The position numbers were made by a program, and so were the translations under genes. A stretch of DNA of 64,000 nucleotides from positions 806,001 through 870,000 of the forward strand of contig JAPJBO010000004.1 in NCBI GenBank assembly GCA_030068145.1. Direction: 5' to 3'. This document shows positions 1 through 10,070 of this stretch, piece after piece. This DNA comes from Diplonema papillatum (taxonomy: Eukaryota; Euglenozoa; Diplonemea; Diplonemida; Diplonemidae). Below the pieces are notes generated by a model that saw only the letters and a list, made by a program, of their open reading frames with translations, made no database searches and was not told where the DNA came from. The number at the start of each line of letters is the position of its first letter. The stretch's first letter is position 1.

Positions 1-656
1 ACTCTCCTGCAGCGGAGAATGGGTGATGCACACAGTGACACAGTGACCGAAACGCAAGTACAAACGACTACTTTGGCCGCTGCTGTCTCTACGTCGTGTC
101 GTGAATATGGGGGAAATGCTCCTGTCCCGACGCGTGTCGCGCCCCTGCCGCCGGCGGTAGTGAGTGCAGTGGAACCGATGCTGTATGCGCGCGCTCGCTA
201 AGGGGAATTACTTCATGGTGTGCTGAAAAGGGAGGTAGGGCGTTGTCGCTCTCCACTGCCGAAGAAGTGCCGCCCCTGAGTGTGCGAGTGTGACTGCGAG
301 GTGTGCTTAAGGTTAGGCGGCACCACTCCCGCATTGGGTTGTACACGCTAAAATGCGCCGGAGGGAAACACTGGAGTGCGATGCGGGTCTCGGCGCCGTT
401 GCACTCAGCGAGGTATCGAGTAGACCGAGAAGGAAGTGTGCCTGGTTGACTTTTCGGTGACTGTTGAGGATTGTCCTTGCTCAGAAACAGCCAGCTCCCC
501 TGACACTTGTAGCCTGCCAAAAGATCCAGCCGTACTGTGGTATCACGACCTGTATCTGAACGGAAATACTCGACGTAGCTGCTTCGACTCCGAATGGAAG
601 GGAGGAAAATATAGAGGTAAGGGTCAAATACAATACAAACACAATCTGATTTGTTC
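1..656. other. No gene recognised
   Basis: Short open frames exist on both strands, but none shows a known motif, a plausible leader or the strong GC-rich codon bias of the real genes in this window. No tRNA or repeat was recognised. Confidence 0.5.
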
Positions 657-822
657 TTCGCTTACACCACCGTGTGTTATTTTCTCACTCAGGACTTTGA
701 CCTGAGTTATGACCTCACGTCCGTTCAACACGTGGTTCGGTAGTTACGCACTTGGTATCCCTTCTGTTCTTTGTTGGCAGCATCGTCGAGCATTTCCTTT
801 CAAGCTGGCGCTTATGTAAAAA
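657..822 (+). repeat. Dispersed repeat, copy related to 6187-6396
   Basis: About 165 bp matches 6187-6396 in the same orientation: a block around 'ACACCACCGTGTGTT', then 'GTTCAACACGTGGTTCGGTA', ending in 'CAAGCTGGCGCTTATGTAAA'. Its right end resembles the end of the dispersed family seen at 36751-37010 and 29383-29612. It is a repeat, not a gene. Confidence 0.7.
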
Positions 823-2082
823 TATTTGGTTCCATCACGATAGAAACGAGCCGGCTGGCGTATGAGCGTTGTGTGTTGGTTGTAGGGCATGATGTACCAT
901 GTGGTCGCGCACACCTGGGGACAGTTGAGCCGCGGCTCTTCGCTTTTCGCACGAAGTGAAGGCGGGGAGGGTTTCCCGACTCCCTGAAGAGGTCCAGTCG
1001 ACTAGGCAAGAGCGTGAGCGGTTGTGTGAGGGAGCGAGAGGCCCTGTTTCACAGCATATCATTAGTCGGTTAATATTAATCTTCTAAGACCAGCGTCATA
1101 TACGACAAGAAAAAGGTACACCTTACCCAACGCAGTTCCATCATGGGACCAAGCTTGCAGGCTTACCGGCACGCGGCCGCTTGACTGACCAGAACTTGCG
1201 CCACATGGTGCGTAAGCATAGGTCGACGCAATCCTATCAACTTCAGTACCTAGGTGTTCAGGCGCTGAGGTCCTTGGCTTTGCCGGTTGGCAACTACTAA
1301 GAATCTCTATCGGCTATCCTCAGTATCGGGCAAAATGTTTTCCCCGTAGAACAGACACCCTGTATGTAAATTCGTCTAGCCTCGCAGATTCCCTCGGAAA
1401 ATCCGTGATTTGAAGCTTGCGAATGGGTCGAGGAAGCGATTTTCCCAATGTCTCCAATAATTCGCTTTACCTGGCGTGGCGTAACTCGTGGTTTTGGTTC
1501 TAGCTATCCTCGGAGCGAACCAGCTACGAGATAATTCGATTGGGTATTTCGCCCATATACCCAGCTTGACGAGCGACGTCAACACCGCAACGGACCTCCG
1601 CAAGGGCTTTCTCTGGCTTCGTCCTATCCAGGCATAGTTCACCATCTGTCGGGTCCCAGCAAATGTCGCGTACTTGATTTCTCAAACTCCTTTCCAGCAA
1701 GTCAGGCTCGGGCTGTGCGGTGTCCTTAGGATTGGCACATCTTCCTTTCGGCTGTTCAATCTCGATCACATAATATCATGATGCTTCCGGATGTCTAGGT
1801 CTTGCTTTGACTCCGATGGAGGCCAGCGACGCCAGCAGTGGCATCTTGGTGGTTAGTCAGTTTGTGTGGTTTAAAGGGAAACATGGGGGGGAAGGTCTGA
1901 TGGTTAAAAAAAAGGGAAGAGGGTTGGGGGGGGATAGAGCGACATACGTGACTTGACGTTGGAGAACAAAAAAGTTACTATTAATTGCCCGTCGGTGGAG
2001 AAATCTGTGGGCTCGCCACAACAGCAACCACCTCAGAGAGGCGGGATCGGGGGCGCCTCCTCGAGAGGAGAAAGTCTTTGAC
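823..2082. other. No gene recognised; one dispersed motif
   Basis: The only recurrent feature seen is 'AATATTAATCTTCTAAGA' near 1072, which recurs at 36751 and in shortened form at 6119. Two minus-strand open frames (1376-1769) look coding-like but show no recognisable domain. Confidence 0.45.
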
Positions 2083-2526
2083 TAGCCCCTTACGGACGGA
2101 TATCAACTACTTCAAAAAGATCCGAGCCCGAGCTGGATTTTGGACAATGTGCTTCTGAAGTGAAGACACGTCAAAACGGATCAATGCTTGCTTCTGTGGA
2201 TAGTTGGATAGTTTAGCGCGTAGATCTTCAACAGCTGAGGTCGGTGAGAGTTTCATTCGAACGACCTGTTTCCAAAAATCAATCCATGCCTTTGAAGTGT
2301 GAACCTCACGAGACCGGACAGTTTTTGGAAATCGTCAGTCGCTCTCATTAAAGATCCATTGACCGAACACCATCCCATTGCATCAAACCTTGCGATTCAA
2401 CTCCAGAAGATATGCGATACTCGTTCTCGGACCCAGGATTCCAACGACAGATGTACTACGAAACTAACCCTTTGCAAAGAGCGCCCAGGTCCCTCGTTCT
2501 AGAGCTTCTCCGTCCGTAAGGGGCTA
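2083..2526. mobile_element. 444-bp segment bounded by perfect 18-bp inverted repeats
   Basis: TAGCCCCTTACGGACGGA (2083-2100) is exactly inverted at 2509-2526. On the minus strand inside it, one frame stays open for about 70 codons up to a stop just before the inner side of the left repeat, but it has no start codon. No convincing target-site duplication flanks the segment. It may be a small non-autonomous element or a captured exon with inverted ends; no superfamily can be named. Confidence 0.45.
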
Positions 2527-3202
2527 ATGTTTATGCAGAGCACTGCCTGCGCCGTGCTTGGTCCTTTATGCCCTGGACACAGCAAGCGGATCCTTCACCG
2601 TTTCTGCCAAAGCGCCCCTTGCCGAAGAAGAAGGAGAAGAAGAAGATGGAGAAGAAGTAGAAGAGATGGAGCGTCTTTCTTTTTTTTGTGTGTTATTTTT
2701 TACCTTTTTTGTTGTCGCCAACCTTGTTTTCTTCTTTCTCTCTTAGTCCCGGCGTGTCTTTTCTTTTTTCAAGAGTGAAGGTTTGTTGAAACATAATATT
2801 ATTTGGTGTGCCGCTACCCGACGGTGCTTGTTGGGGGCTTCCTTTTCGGTGCGAGGTGTAGGAAGAAGCCCGCTCCTGGGGGGCGAAGAGTGCACGGGCC
2901 AATGCAAAAACCGTCGAAACAACTACCGACAGGCAACGCCTTCACGGCAGATGGAGCAACGCACGACCATCCGAGGGCTGTCATCCCCTTCGTGATGTCG
3001 GCGACTGTTGCGATTCCCGCAGTGAACTGTAGCAGCATCCGAGCTGGCTCTGTTGTCTCGAGATCCCCCGGTCGAAGCCTCCGCTGAAAAGAAGCGCCAG
3101 GCGGCTTCTCCGGGTATCGGATAGACTGTCTTTGCAGGTCGATGACGGCATCCAGCACGTTCCCAACTGTGGAAAGGCTCCGTTTCGAGCTTCCGCTTCT
3201 TC
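2527..3202. other. No assignable gene downstream of the MATH-like gene
   Basis: The minus strand has an open frame of about 130 codons (2814-3206) just past the stop of the MATH-like gene. It could be 3' UTR or a further exon, and no domain was recognised. A pyrimidine-rich stretch lies at 2670-2770. Confidence 0.4.
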
Positions 3203-4719
3203 TCACATCTCGGTCACGTTCTCTCCGCGCAGCGATGCAGCTTGCGCCTCCAATTCCAGTTCCGGGTCCTCGTCGGCATCAGAGTACATCTCCATGTCTC
3301 CGTCGTCCATCACGTTGAACCGCCCGTCCGCGTCCTCGTGGATGCGCTCCCCGGGCGGCGGGAGCAGATTCGACAGTGAAATCGGAGCTTTCTCTTCTTC
3401 CTGCATGACTTCCTGTGTGGGTACGTGTGGCGCACATTAATGACAGGACACCCAAAACTTGGACCCAAAACTTGGAACCAAAACTTGGAACCAAAATTTG
3501 GACAGAAAACTTGGACCCAAAACTTGGACCCAAAACTTGGACCCAAAACTTGGACCCAAAACTTGGACCCAGAACTTGGAGCCATCGCCTTCACGAGAAG
3601 CACCCCTGCAGGACCCTTATGCGCACTGTGCAGCTAGCAAATCAGCAGCATACGTGAGCGGCAAAGCGCACCGACAGCAAGTGCGGAAACGCTTTACACT
3701 TTGCATTCTGATTTAGCAAGATTCCCCTCCTTGATGTGCGCCTCGTGCACGCTTTGTGGGTGATGGCTAGCCATGTCCGGGACTGTTTGTGACCGATACC
3801 AAGTACATCCCTTCGTGGAGTGGAGTCTTGGGCCCCCATTTGCGAGATTTGCGATTTGGTGCCTTCAGACACTGCAAAGTGCTTTCTTCCACAGAGGGCA
3901 GGCAGGCATTTGGCCGCGCGCCCCACCAAAGGTCGTCCCCCCGTAAATTTGTAAAAAGCAGACCTTGAAGTGGCTGATGTACACGATGAGCGTGCCTTCA
4001 CGGCCAAGGTTTGAGGTGAGAGCCGAGTACGGGACGCTCGGCCACTGTTCCGCGAGAGCCTCCGGCGATTTGTACAGCAGCTCGCCCTCCAGGTTCGTGC
4101 ATTTGAACCAGCACGGGATGGAACGCTGTTGTCTCTGGGCGACGGAGATGACTACGTTGGTACGCAGTTTCGGGTCGACAGTGAGCTTGATGCAGCACAG
4201 GTCCTGAGGGGTCACGCGCGGGAAGCTTGTACTGTAGTAAGGCCCGATGCGGATGGATCTGAAATTGCGGATGGTCCAGACGAACTCGCCGAGGTTGCCC
4301 GTGTTCGCCAGCGTGCAGTCATCGAATTGGAACCAAACCACGCATGTATCATCGCCGGCACGTTCGATGGCTCGCTTAAGTGTGACGTTCTGGCAGACAT
4401 TGAAATGCCCGCAACGCTTGCACGACTTTGGTATAGAGTGCGCCGTGTGTTGTCGAACGACGCGGCCCTGCGTCGAGCCAAAGGCGTAAGTGTATTTAGG
4501 CACGGGGCGTTGCTTGTAGTGGATGTAGAATCCCACCATCGTTTTGTCGTTCTTCTCTTCGAAGATCAAGTGGAAGTGGAACATCGCGCCGGAAAAGCTG
4601 GTCATCAACTCGCTGTCCATGATCTTGTCGGGGCCTTTTTTGCTCCACTCGGGTATCTCCCACCGCCACTGCCTCCCGGGGACGGTCTCCGTTATCTTGC
4701 CGTATCGCTTCTTCAACAT
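3203..4719 (-). CDS. MATH/TRAF-like domain protein, two exons
   Basis: Model: exon 1 at 4719-3964, exon 2 at 3412-3203, about 321 residues. The splice is AAG|GTCTGC ... CACAG|GAA, phase 0, and the join keeps the frame open. ATG 4719 was chosen because a long pyrimidine tract ending in AG lies only 3 bases upstream, as expected for a trans- or cis-splice acceptor; the upstream open frame has no ATG. Residues about 15-150 carry a MATH-like pattern: WRWEIPEWS, a hydrophobic 'MFHFHLIFEE' strand, then 'VGFYIHYKQRP', ending in an 'FQFDD' block. MATH domains usually bind peptide motifs of partner proteins. Exon 2 encodes a short acidic tail. The MATH call is by pattern only; a divergent beta-sandwich of another family remains possible. 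The intron carries a 13-bp minisatellite. Confidence 0.5.
3451..3581 (+). repeat. 13-bp minisatellite inside the MATH-like gene intron
   Basis: About ten tandem units of ACTTGGACCCAAA, some with AACC or ACAG variants. The array lies wholly within the predicted intron 3413-3963. Because 13 is not a multiple of 3 and no stop arises, all frames stay open across it, which produces spurious ORFs. Confidence 0.9.
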
Positions 4720-4887
4720 CTTCTCAGGGGGGGGGGTGGAGGGGGCGGGAGGTAGAGGAGCTGGTGTTCCTTGTTTGTGGGGTTGCTTCCTCTTTTGTCC
4801 CTGCAGGTTTTTCGCGTCCAATCCGATTTCGCAAGGGTTCAAGTTCTAGACCGTTTCGAGTTTTAAGGATCCGTGTTCGTGTCGACG

Positions 4888-5014
4888 GTACACGGTAGAG
4901 TCCAGCCTCAGAAAAGCTGGAGTTAAAAAAGCGGGTGTCACACCCGCTTTTCGGGTGTGACTCGGACACACCCTCTTTAATTCCAGCTTCTGAGGCTGGA
5001 CCTCACCGTGTAGA
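4888..5014. repeat. Inverted repeat with ~38-bp arms
   Basis: The left arm around 4888-4927 (GTCCAGCCTCAGAAAAGCTG) is inverted at 4975-5014 with few mismatches. The centre contains nested CACACCC/GGGTGTG pairs. The structure sits just before the hairpin array at 5110-5760. Confidence 0.75.
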
Positions 5015-5109
5015 CGTCAAGGCGGGTTGGGGTTCTTTCCTTGGGTGTGGGTGTGGCTCGTACGGACCACCAGCAACTTTTGATGGAGTGAAACCAGACT
5101 TTCCAAAAG

Positions 5110-5760
5110 CGGGTGTGCCACACCCGGAAATAGGGGTGTGCACAACCTATTTCCGGGTGTGGTCGGTGTGTCACAACCTATTTCCGGGTGTGGTCGGTGT
5201 GTCACAACCTATTTCCGGGTGTGGTCGGTGTGTCACAACCTATTTCCGGGTGTGGTCTGTGTGTCACAACCTATTTCCGGGTGTGGTCTGTGTGTCACAA
5301 CCTATTTCTGGGTGTGGTCACACCCTATTTCACACCCTATTTCCGGGTGTGCACACCCTATTTCCGGGTGTGCACACCCTATTTCCGGGTGTGGTCACAC
5401 CCTATTTCACACCCGATTTCCGGGTGTGCACACCCTATTTCCGGGTGTGGTCACACCCGCGCATGAGGTGTGGTCACACCCTATTTCACACCCTATTTCC
5501 GGGTGTGGTCACACCCTATTTCCGGGTGTGCACCCTATTTCACACCCTATTTCCCACCCTATTTCCGGGTGGGGTGTGGTCACACCCTATTTCACACCCG
5601 ATTTCCGGGTGTGCACACCCTATTTCCGGGTGTGGTCACACCCTATTTCACACCCGATTTCCGGGTGTGCACACCCCCTGTTTCCGGGTGTGGTCACACC
5701 CTATTTCACACCCGATTTCCGGGTGTGCACACCCTATTTCCGGGTGTGGTCACACCCGCA
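5110..5760. repeat. Hairpin-forming tandem array (CACACCC-N7-GGGTGTG units)
   Basis: The first part has about five 30-bp units with CCTATTTCCGGGTGTG plus a GT-rich spacer. The rest alternates CACACCCTATTT / CCGGGTGTG modules of about 20 bp. Each module can fold into a 7-bp stem. A 13-bp inverted repeat, CCAGCAACTTTTG near 5070 and its complement near 5788, brackets the array. Long open frames here come from the repeat and are not genes. Confidence 0.85.
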
Positions 5761-6100
5761 CATGAGGCCGGACTTTAGCTCGAGCAAAAGTTGCTGGAGT
5801 TCACCGTGTACTTGTTAGTTCGTCTGTTGGGTGGTCTTTGCCGCTGTGTTATCTGTGTCATCACTCACACTTTGTACGTTAGCAAAGTTTTGAACGACGG
5901 TGTTCCTATGGATAACTAGAGCGAAGCACATGACCCGCTCCGTACCGACCCCCAGAGAGCTCGGGAGGTGGGTTCCCTTCGTGACTGTAAATCCCCAGTG
6001 GTACTCCTGAACTAGCCCGGGCCAACAGCATCAAAGAATGTCAGTCACGGTCCACACACTGTTTATCTCCAACTCCGATGTTCTCGCGATAGGGAAATAT

Positions 6101-6140
6101 CCTTGTACAAGTGTATGTGAATCTTCTAAGATCTGCGACC
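6101..6140 (+). repeat. Dispersed motif shared with 36722-36776
   Basis: 'CCTTGTACAAGTG' followed by 'AATCTTCTAAGATCTGCGA' matches 36722-36776 in the same order. The second half also occurs near 1080, and a fragment lies near 41670. Confidence 0.7.
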
Positions 6141-6186
6141 TATGAGCGAGCCGGTACGCAGTGCGTTGCAGGGTGACCCGCAAGAT

Positions 6187-6396
6187 TGTTATTCGCTTAC
6201 ACCACCGTGTGTTGCTTTTTCACTCAGGACTTTGACCGTGTTGGGTTTGTGTGATTTGTCGTGTAGGGGTAGATCCGCATGACCTCACGTCCGTTCAAGA
6301 CGTGGTTCGGTAGTTACACGCACTTGGGATCCCTTCTGTTCTTTGTAGGGCAGCATCGTCGAGCATTTCCTTTCAAGCTGGCGCTTATGTAAAAAC
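6187..6396 (+). repeat. Dispersed repeat, copy related to 657-822
   Basis: Same-orientation copy of the 657-822 repeat, with an extra ~45 bp before the 'GACCTCACGTCCGTTCAA' block. It ends in the shared 'CTGGCGCTTATGTAAAAA' terminus. Confidence 0.7.
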
Positions 6397-6594
6397 CCCG
6401 CAAAAGGCGGAGAAGAGACTGAGCGTGCACCCCCGTAGCTAGAAGAGGACACGGTGCGCGGATGCGCACCTTTCTTTTGTTTTTTTCCGGTCCAGGAACG
6501 TTTGGGCTAGGTGGGACTCTTGAAAGGAATCTGAGAACTTGGACCACCTTTTCGAAGAGTGCTGAGCATTTCAGTGCGGGACGCACGTTTTTGC

Positions 6595-6730
6595 TGAACG
6601 CTTACGCCCGCCACTAAACCCAGATTTACCTGTGTTTCGTGTGGGCTACAGGACATGTACCTCTTTTAGAATTTCGCAATTCCTCTCAAGTATTTAAGTA
6701 TTTCGTACAAAGCAGATGCCTGTACAAAAA
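6595..6730 (+). repeat. Dispersed repeat family member (partial)
   Basis: Carries the family core 'ACGCTTACGCCCGCCACTAA', then the 'TGTGTTTCGTG' and 'GGGCTACAG' blocks, then the terminus 'TACAAAGCAGATGCCTGTAC'. The order and orientation match 36865-37010. Confidence 0.75.
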
Positions 6731-6914
6731 AGAATTCCTCCCTGAGACGATTCTAGCAAGCACGCCTCTCGACTAAAGTCTCCGAAGTGCAGGTGCCCGC
6801 GTCGGCAGAGCTGGCGAGCTTCTTCTTGGGTCGAAGTCGAAGGTGATGTCCACAGCCTTGCGCGGTATGGGATGCTGGCGACATCCGCAGACCGCACCTC
6901 CTCAGCCATGAGGT

Positions 6915-7520
6915 CGTGTCGGTCAATCACAGGTGACACGGGGACCCGGTGTAAAACGGACCAACGTCTAGCAGCGCTGGTCTACACAGAATGTGCCTGA
7001 ACTTCCACTTCAACCACGAGCTCGTTCGGGGTCGTGGTAATACCGTTTCAAAGGAAACGACGAAGTCGAAACAGAGTTCAAGTGCGGCTGCAGCCCGGTG
7101 TAGGCCGCAACGGGGCGGAACACGGTACACAAAGTGATGTCCAGCCTTGCGCGGTATGGGATCCTGGCGACGTGACCATGAGGCCGTGTCGGTCAATCAC
7201 AGGCATTGCGGGGACCCGGCGCAAAACGGACCAGCGTCGTGCAGCGCTTTTCTACGCAGAAGGTGCCTGAACTTCCACTTCGACCACGAGCTCGTTCGGG
7301 GTCGTGGAGTACCGTTTCAAAGGAAACGACGAAGTCGGAACAGAGTTCAAGTGCGGCTGCAGCACGGTGTAAGCCGCAACGGGGTGGAACACGGTACACA
7401 AAGTGATGTCCAGCCTTGCGCGGCATGGGATCCTGGCGACGTGACCATGAGGCCGTGTCGGTCAATCACAGGCATTGCGGGGACCAGGCGCAAAACGGAC
7501 CAGCGTCGTGCAGCGCTTTT
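6915..7520 (-). pseudogene. Tandem copies of the 3' end of the 7521-8126 gene
   Basis: About 2.3 units of ~271 bp repeat here in the same orientation as the gene. The middle copy retains an in-frame C-terminus (residues reading YTVLQPHLNSVP, then EVEVQAPSA and a stop) nearly identical to the gene's own end, but its upstream part has diverged and lost the frame. The copies lie directly downstream of the intact gene, as a local tandem duplication with one breakpoint inside the gene would produce. Confidence 0.75.
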
Positions 7521-8126
7521 CTACGCAGAATGTGCCTGAACTTCCACTTCGACCACGAGCTCGTTCGGGGTCGTGGAGTACCGTTTCAAAGGAAACGACG
7601 AAGTCGGAACAGAGTTCAAGTGTGGCTGCAACACGGTGCAAGCCGTAACGGGGCGGAACACGATCCGCAGGTGGTACGTGTCGTAGCCCGCGTCGGAGCT
7701 GGCGGGCTTGCCCTTCGGCGGCGGATCGAACGTGATGCCCGGTCCTTGCGTGGCCTGCGAAGCTGTAGACTTCCGCATTTTGCCCGCCACTTCTTCCGCG
7801 GCCGGCCGGCGGGCTGAGGTTGTCAAGCACCAGATGCGCTCGACACGGTGCTGCAGGTACTTCTTGAGCATGAGCACGACCGTCTTTCGGTCGCTGTCGT
7901 CGAGGACGGCTTTGGCGGGCACGCCCTCCCGCTGGATGCCCCGCAGCGCGCGGACGGTGACCGGCATCAGGCGGTACGAGGCGACTTGCAGGTGAAACCG
8001 CCACGGCTCCCCCGACAGCAGCGGCTCGTCGTCTCCCTCGGGCAGCACCCGCTCGGCTTCGTCGACTGGGCGCGGGCCGGAGGCCCGCTTTCGTTTTCTT
8101 CCCTTTGGCGCCGGGGGGGGCTCCAT
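7521..8126 (-). CDS. Hypothetical protein, ~201 aa
   Basis: The start ATG 8126 gives MEPPPAPKG; the partial upstream copy at 8351-8600 preserves the same ATG context, which supports it over an in-frame ATG at 8192. The N-terminal ~25 residues are basic and proline-rich (KGRKRKRA), possibly a nuclear localisation signal. The centre has 'WRFHLQVASYRLMPVTVRAL' followed by a likely helix with 'KTVVLMLKKYLQHRVERIW'. The C-terminus is beta-like (RIVFRPVTACTVLQP). I recognise no family. Codon use is GC-rich like the other genes. Both flanks hold truncated copies of this gene. Confidence 0.6.
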   Translation of the reverse strand: MEPPPAPKGRKRKRASGPRPVDEAERVLPEGDDEPLLSGEPWRFHLQVASYRLMPVTVRALRGIQREGVPAKAVLDDSDRKTVVLMLKKYLQHRVERIWCLTTSARRPAAEEVAGKMRKSTASQATQGPGITFDPPPKGKPASSDAGYDTYHLRIVFRPVTACTVLQPHLNSVPTSSFPLKRYSTTPNELVVEVEVQAHSA

Positions 8127-8350
8127 GGACCGGCGAATTCGGGGGGGTTTTCTCTGTTGTGTTTTCCCCCTACCTGCCGTTACAGTTGCCATACGCTTTC
8201 GGTGGCGACTTCTAGATTCGGGCGCGAAAAACGGATCCGGCGCTTCCTTACTTTGTGCGCACTCACTTCAAACCTGTTTTTGTTCATCTAAAAGGAGTGA
8301 GGATAGTACGCTGCCATCGATCGGTTTTTGATCTTGGCAAATTGCATTTG

Positions 8351-8600
8351 TTAGACACAAAAAGTGTTAAACGAACGGCTTTCAACACGCGCAACTAAGC
8401 CGGCGTGCAGATGGCTCCCCCGAAGCGACGGCTCGTCGTCTCCCTCGGGCAGCACCCGCTCGGCTTCGATGACTGGGCGCGGGACCGAGGCCCGCTTTCG
8501 TATCCTTCCCTTTGCCGCCGGGGAGGGCTCCATGGGCCGGCGAATTCGGGGGGGTTTCTTCTTCCTTGTGTTTTTCCCCCTACCTGTCGTTAGAGGACAC
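8351..8600 (-). pseudogene. Truncated 5' copy of the 7521-8126 gene
   Basis: Starts MEPSPAAKGRIRKRA and runs through the 'EAERVLPEGDDEP' block before diverging after about 45 codons. The leader upstream of the ATG is also copied. It lies upstream of the intact gene in the same orientation. Confidence 0.75.
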
Positions 8601-8659
8601 CATAAATCTCAGGATTTTCGGTGGCGACTTCTGAATTTGGTCCAAAAAGGGTTAAAGCA

Positions 8660-9840
8660 ACGAATTTTAACACGCGCAACTGAGCCGGCTTCTGTATTCT
8701 ACCTTCAAATAATATAAGGGTGCGTCGTGGCTGATGATGTCAAGGTGAGCCCATTTCCAGAACCCGCGCATATTCGTCGGGTCACGCGAGACAGTGGTGC
8801 ATTGGTACGGCGAGTGTGTGGTCCTTTTTAAGATGGATTGTGTCTGCGCTCTCTCTCCCTTACGGTTGCCGCCCGAGGGAACCGGCTGTGACGCCGGTCT
8901 CTCCGGACTGCACCAGGAGAGAACTTCGCGGCGGATCACAAAGCACCCGCCCTGCACGGCTACCGTAGCACCCTTCATGTTTGCACCTTCCTCGGATGCT
9001 ACGGTCGGGAAGGGGCTTCAATGTAGTTGGGAAAACACGTTCTCCTTCCCCGCGTTCTGCGTGTGGGGTTACCACCGGGCAACTGCCGCAGCAGCCGCAG
9101 ATACGTCCTTCGCCCTTGGCTCACTTTCGGGAGGTGTCGCTGCTCACCTACCAGTGTGTTCCTGCTTGATGCCCTCTGCATTGGTTCGGCGAGTGTGAGT
9201 GAGCCTTTGAAACGTGGATAATGCCTCTCGCGCTCATTGATGCGGTCTGTGCTCGTTAGGGGGTACTGCTACTCACCTCCGCGTGCCTGCGCGTTCCGCA
9301 GCCGATCAGAAAACGCCTCTGAAAAGGTTGTCATGAAAGGAATGAATGACGGGATGGAATCATCTGTATGAAGACGGGTGTAACTGAGCAAAACGAACGT
9401 AGTAGAGCCATTGCAACCTGTCTTTTGGGCGGGGACTAGGTATAGAACACCGCGCATCAAAAACATAGGCATGCAAGAATTCGAAGCAGGCTAGAAGAGG
9501 TGGAGAGAAACAATCCACGAGTTGCCCTGGGTACCACATCATGTATATCCGAGTCTAGAGTTTAGGCTCGATTTCAAATTCAGCTCTAGCGCCGTGGTAG
9601 CCAAAATAACTTCCCTCGATCCTGAGACGGCATCGTTTACAGCAGTGGACTACGACGGTATCTGATCATCTTGGATCCCCACGCTCTCGTTCTTGATTAA
9701 TGAAGACATTCTTGTTGAATGCTTTCGCAGAAGTTCGTCTTCCTACGATCTAAGAATTTCAGCTCTGACGTAGGAGTACGTACGACCCCGGCAGTCCCTA
9801 TTGATCCCGCGCAACGAGGCCTTAGACTACTGAACATAGA
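8660..9840. other. No gene recognised
   Basis: Several frames of 60-130 codons overlap on both strands with no motif. A minus-strand frame at 8667-8978 has protein-like composition ('RDPTNMRGFWKWAHLDI') and could be a lone exon, but no splice partner was found. Confidence 0.4.
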
Positions 9841-10035
9841 CTACGGAACATGCTTTCCGTCGGCCGGATGCCGGTGTCGAATCCGTCGTCGGCGCCGCCT
9901 GCGGCGCCGACGGCGGGTCGCGCGGCTTGAGGGCCCGCGTCGACCGCAGCGCGGCGGGCAGGTCGGCTTCGCGCGGGGGGTCTTCCGGGTAAGGATGGCC
10001 CTCCTTATCCTCCGCAGGCACACATAAACGGTATC
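9841..10035 (-). pseudogene. Truncated 3'-region copy of the 10071-13127 gene
   Basis: About 150 bp matches 10448-10600 of the large gene (the 'GIRPTES' / 'SLKPRDP' region), followed by unrelated sequence. Same orientation, immediately downstream of the gene. Confidence 0.7.
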
Positions 10036-10070
10036 GGTGAATTGGGTTTGCGTTGGATAGGCCATCTGTA

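Noticed and set aside
1376..1769. Possible retroelement-like frames on the minus strand
   Set aside because: No reverse transcriptase, integrase or protease motif could be found; left as unassigned.
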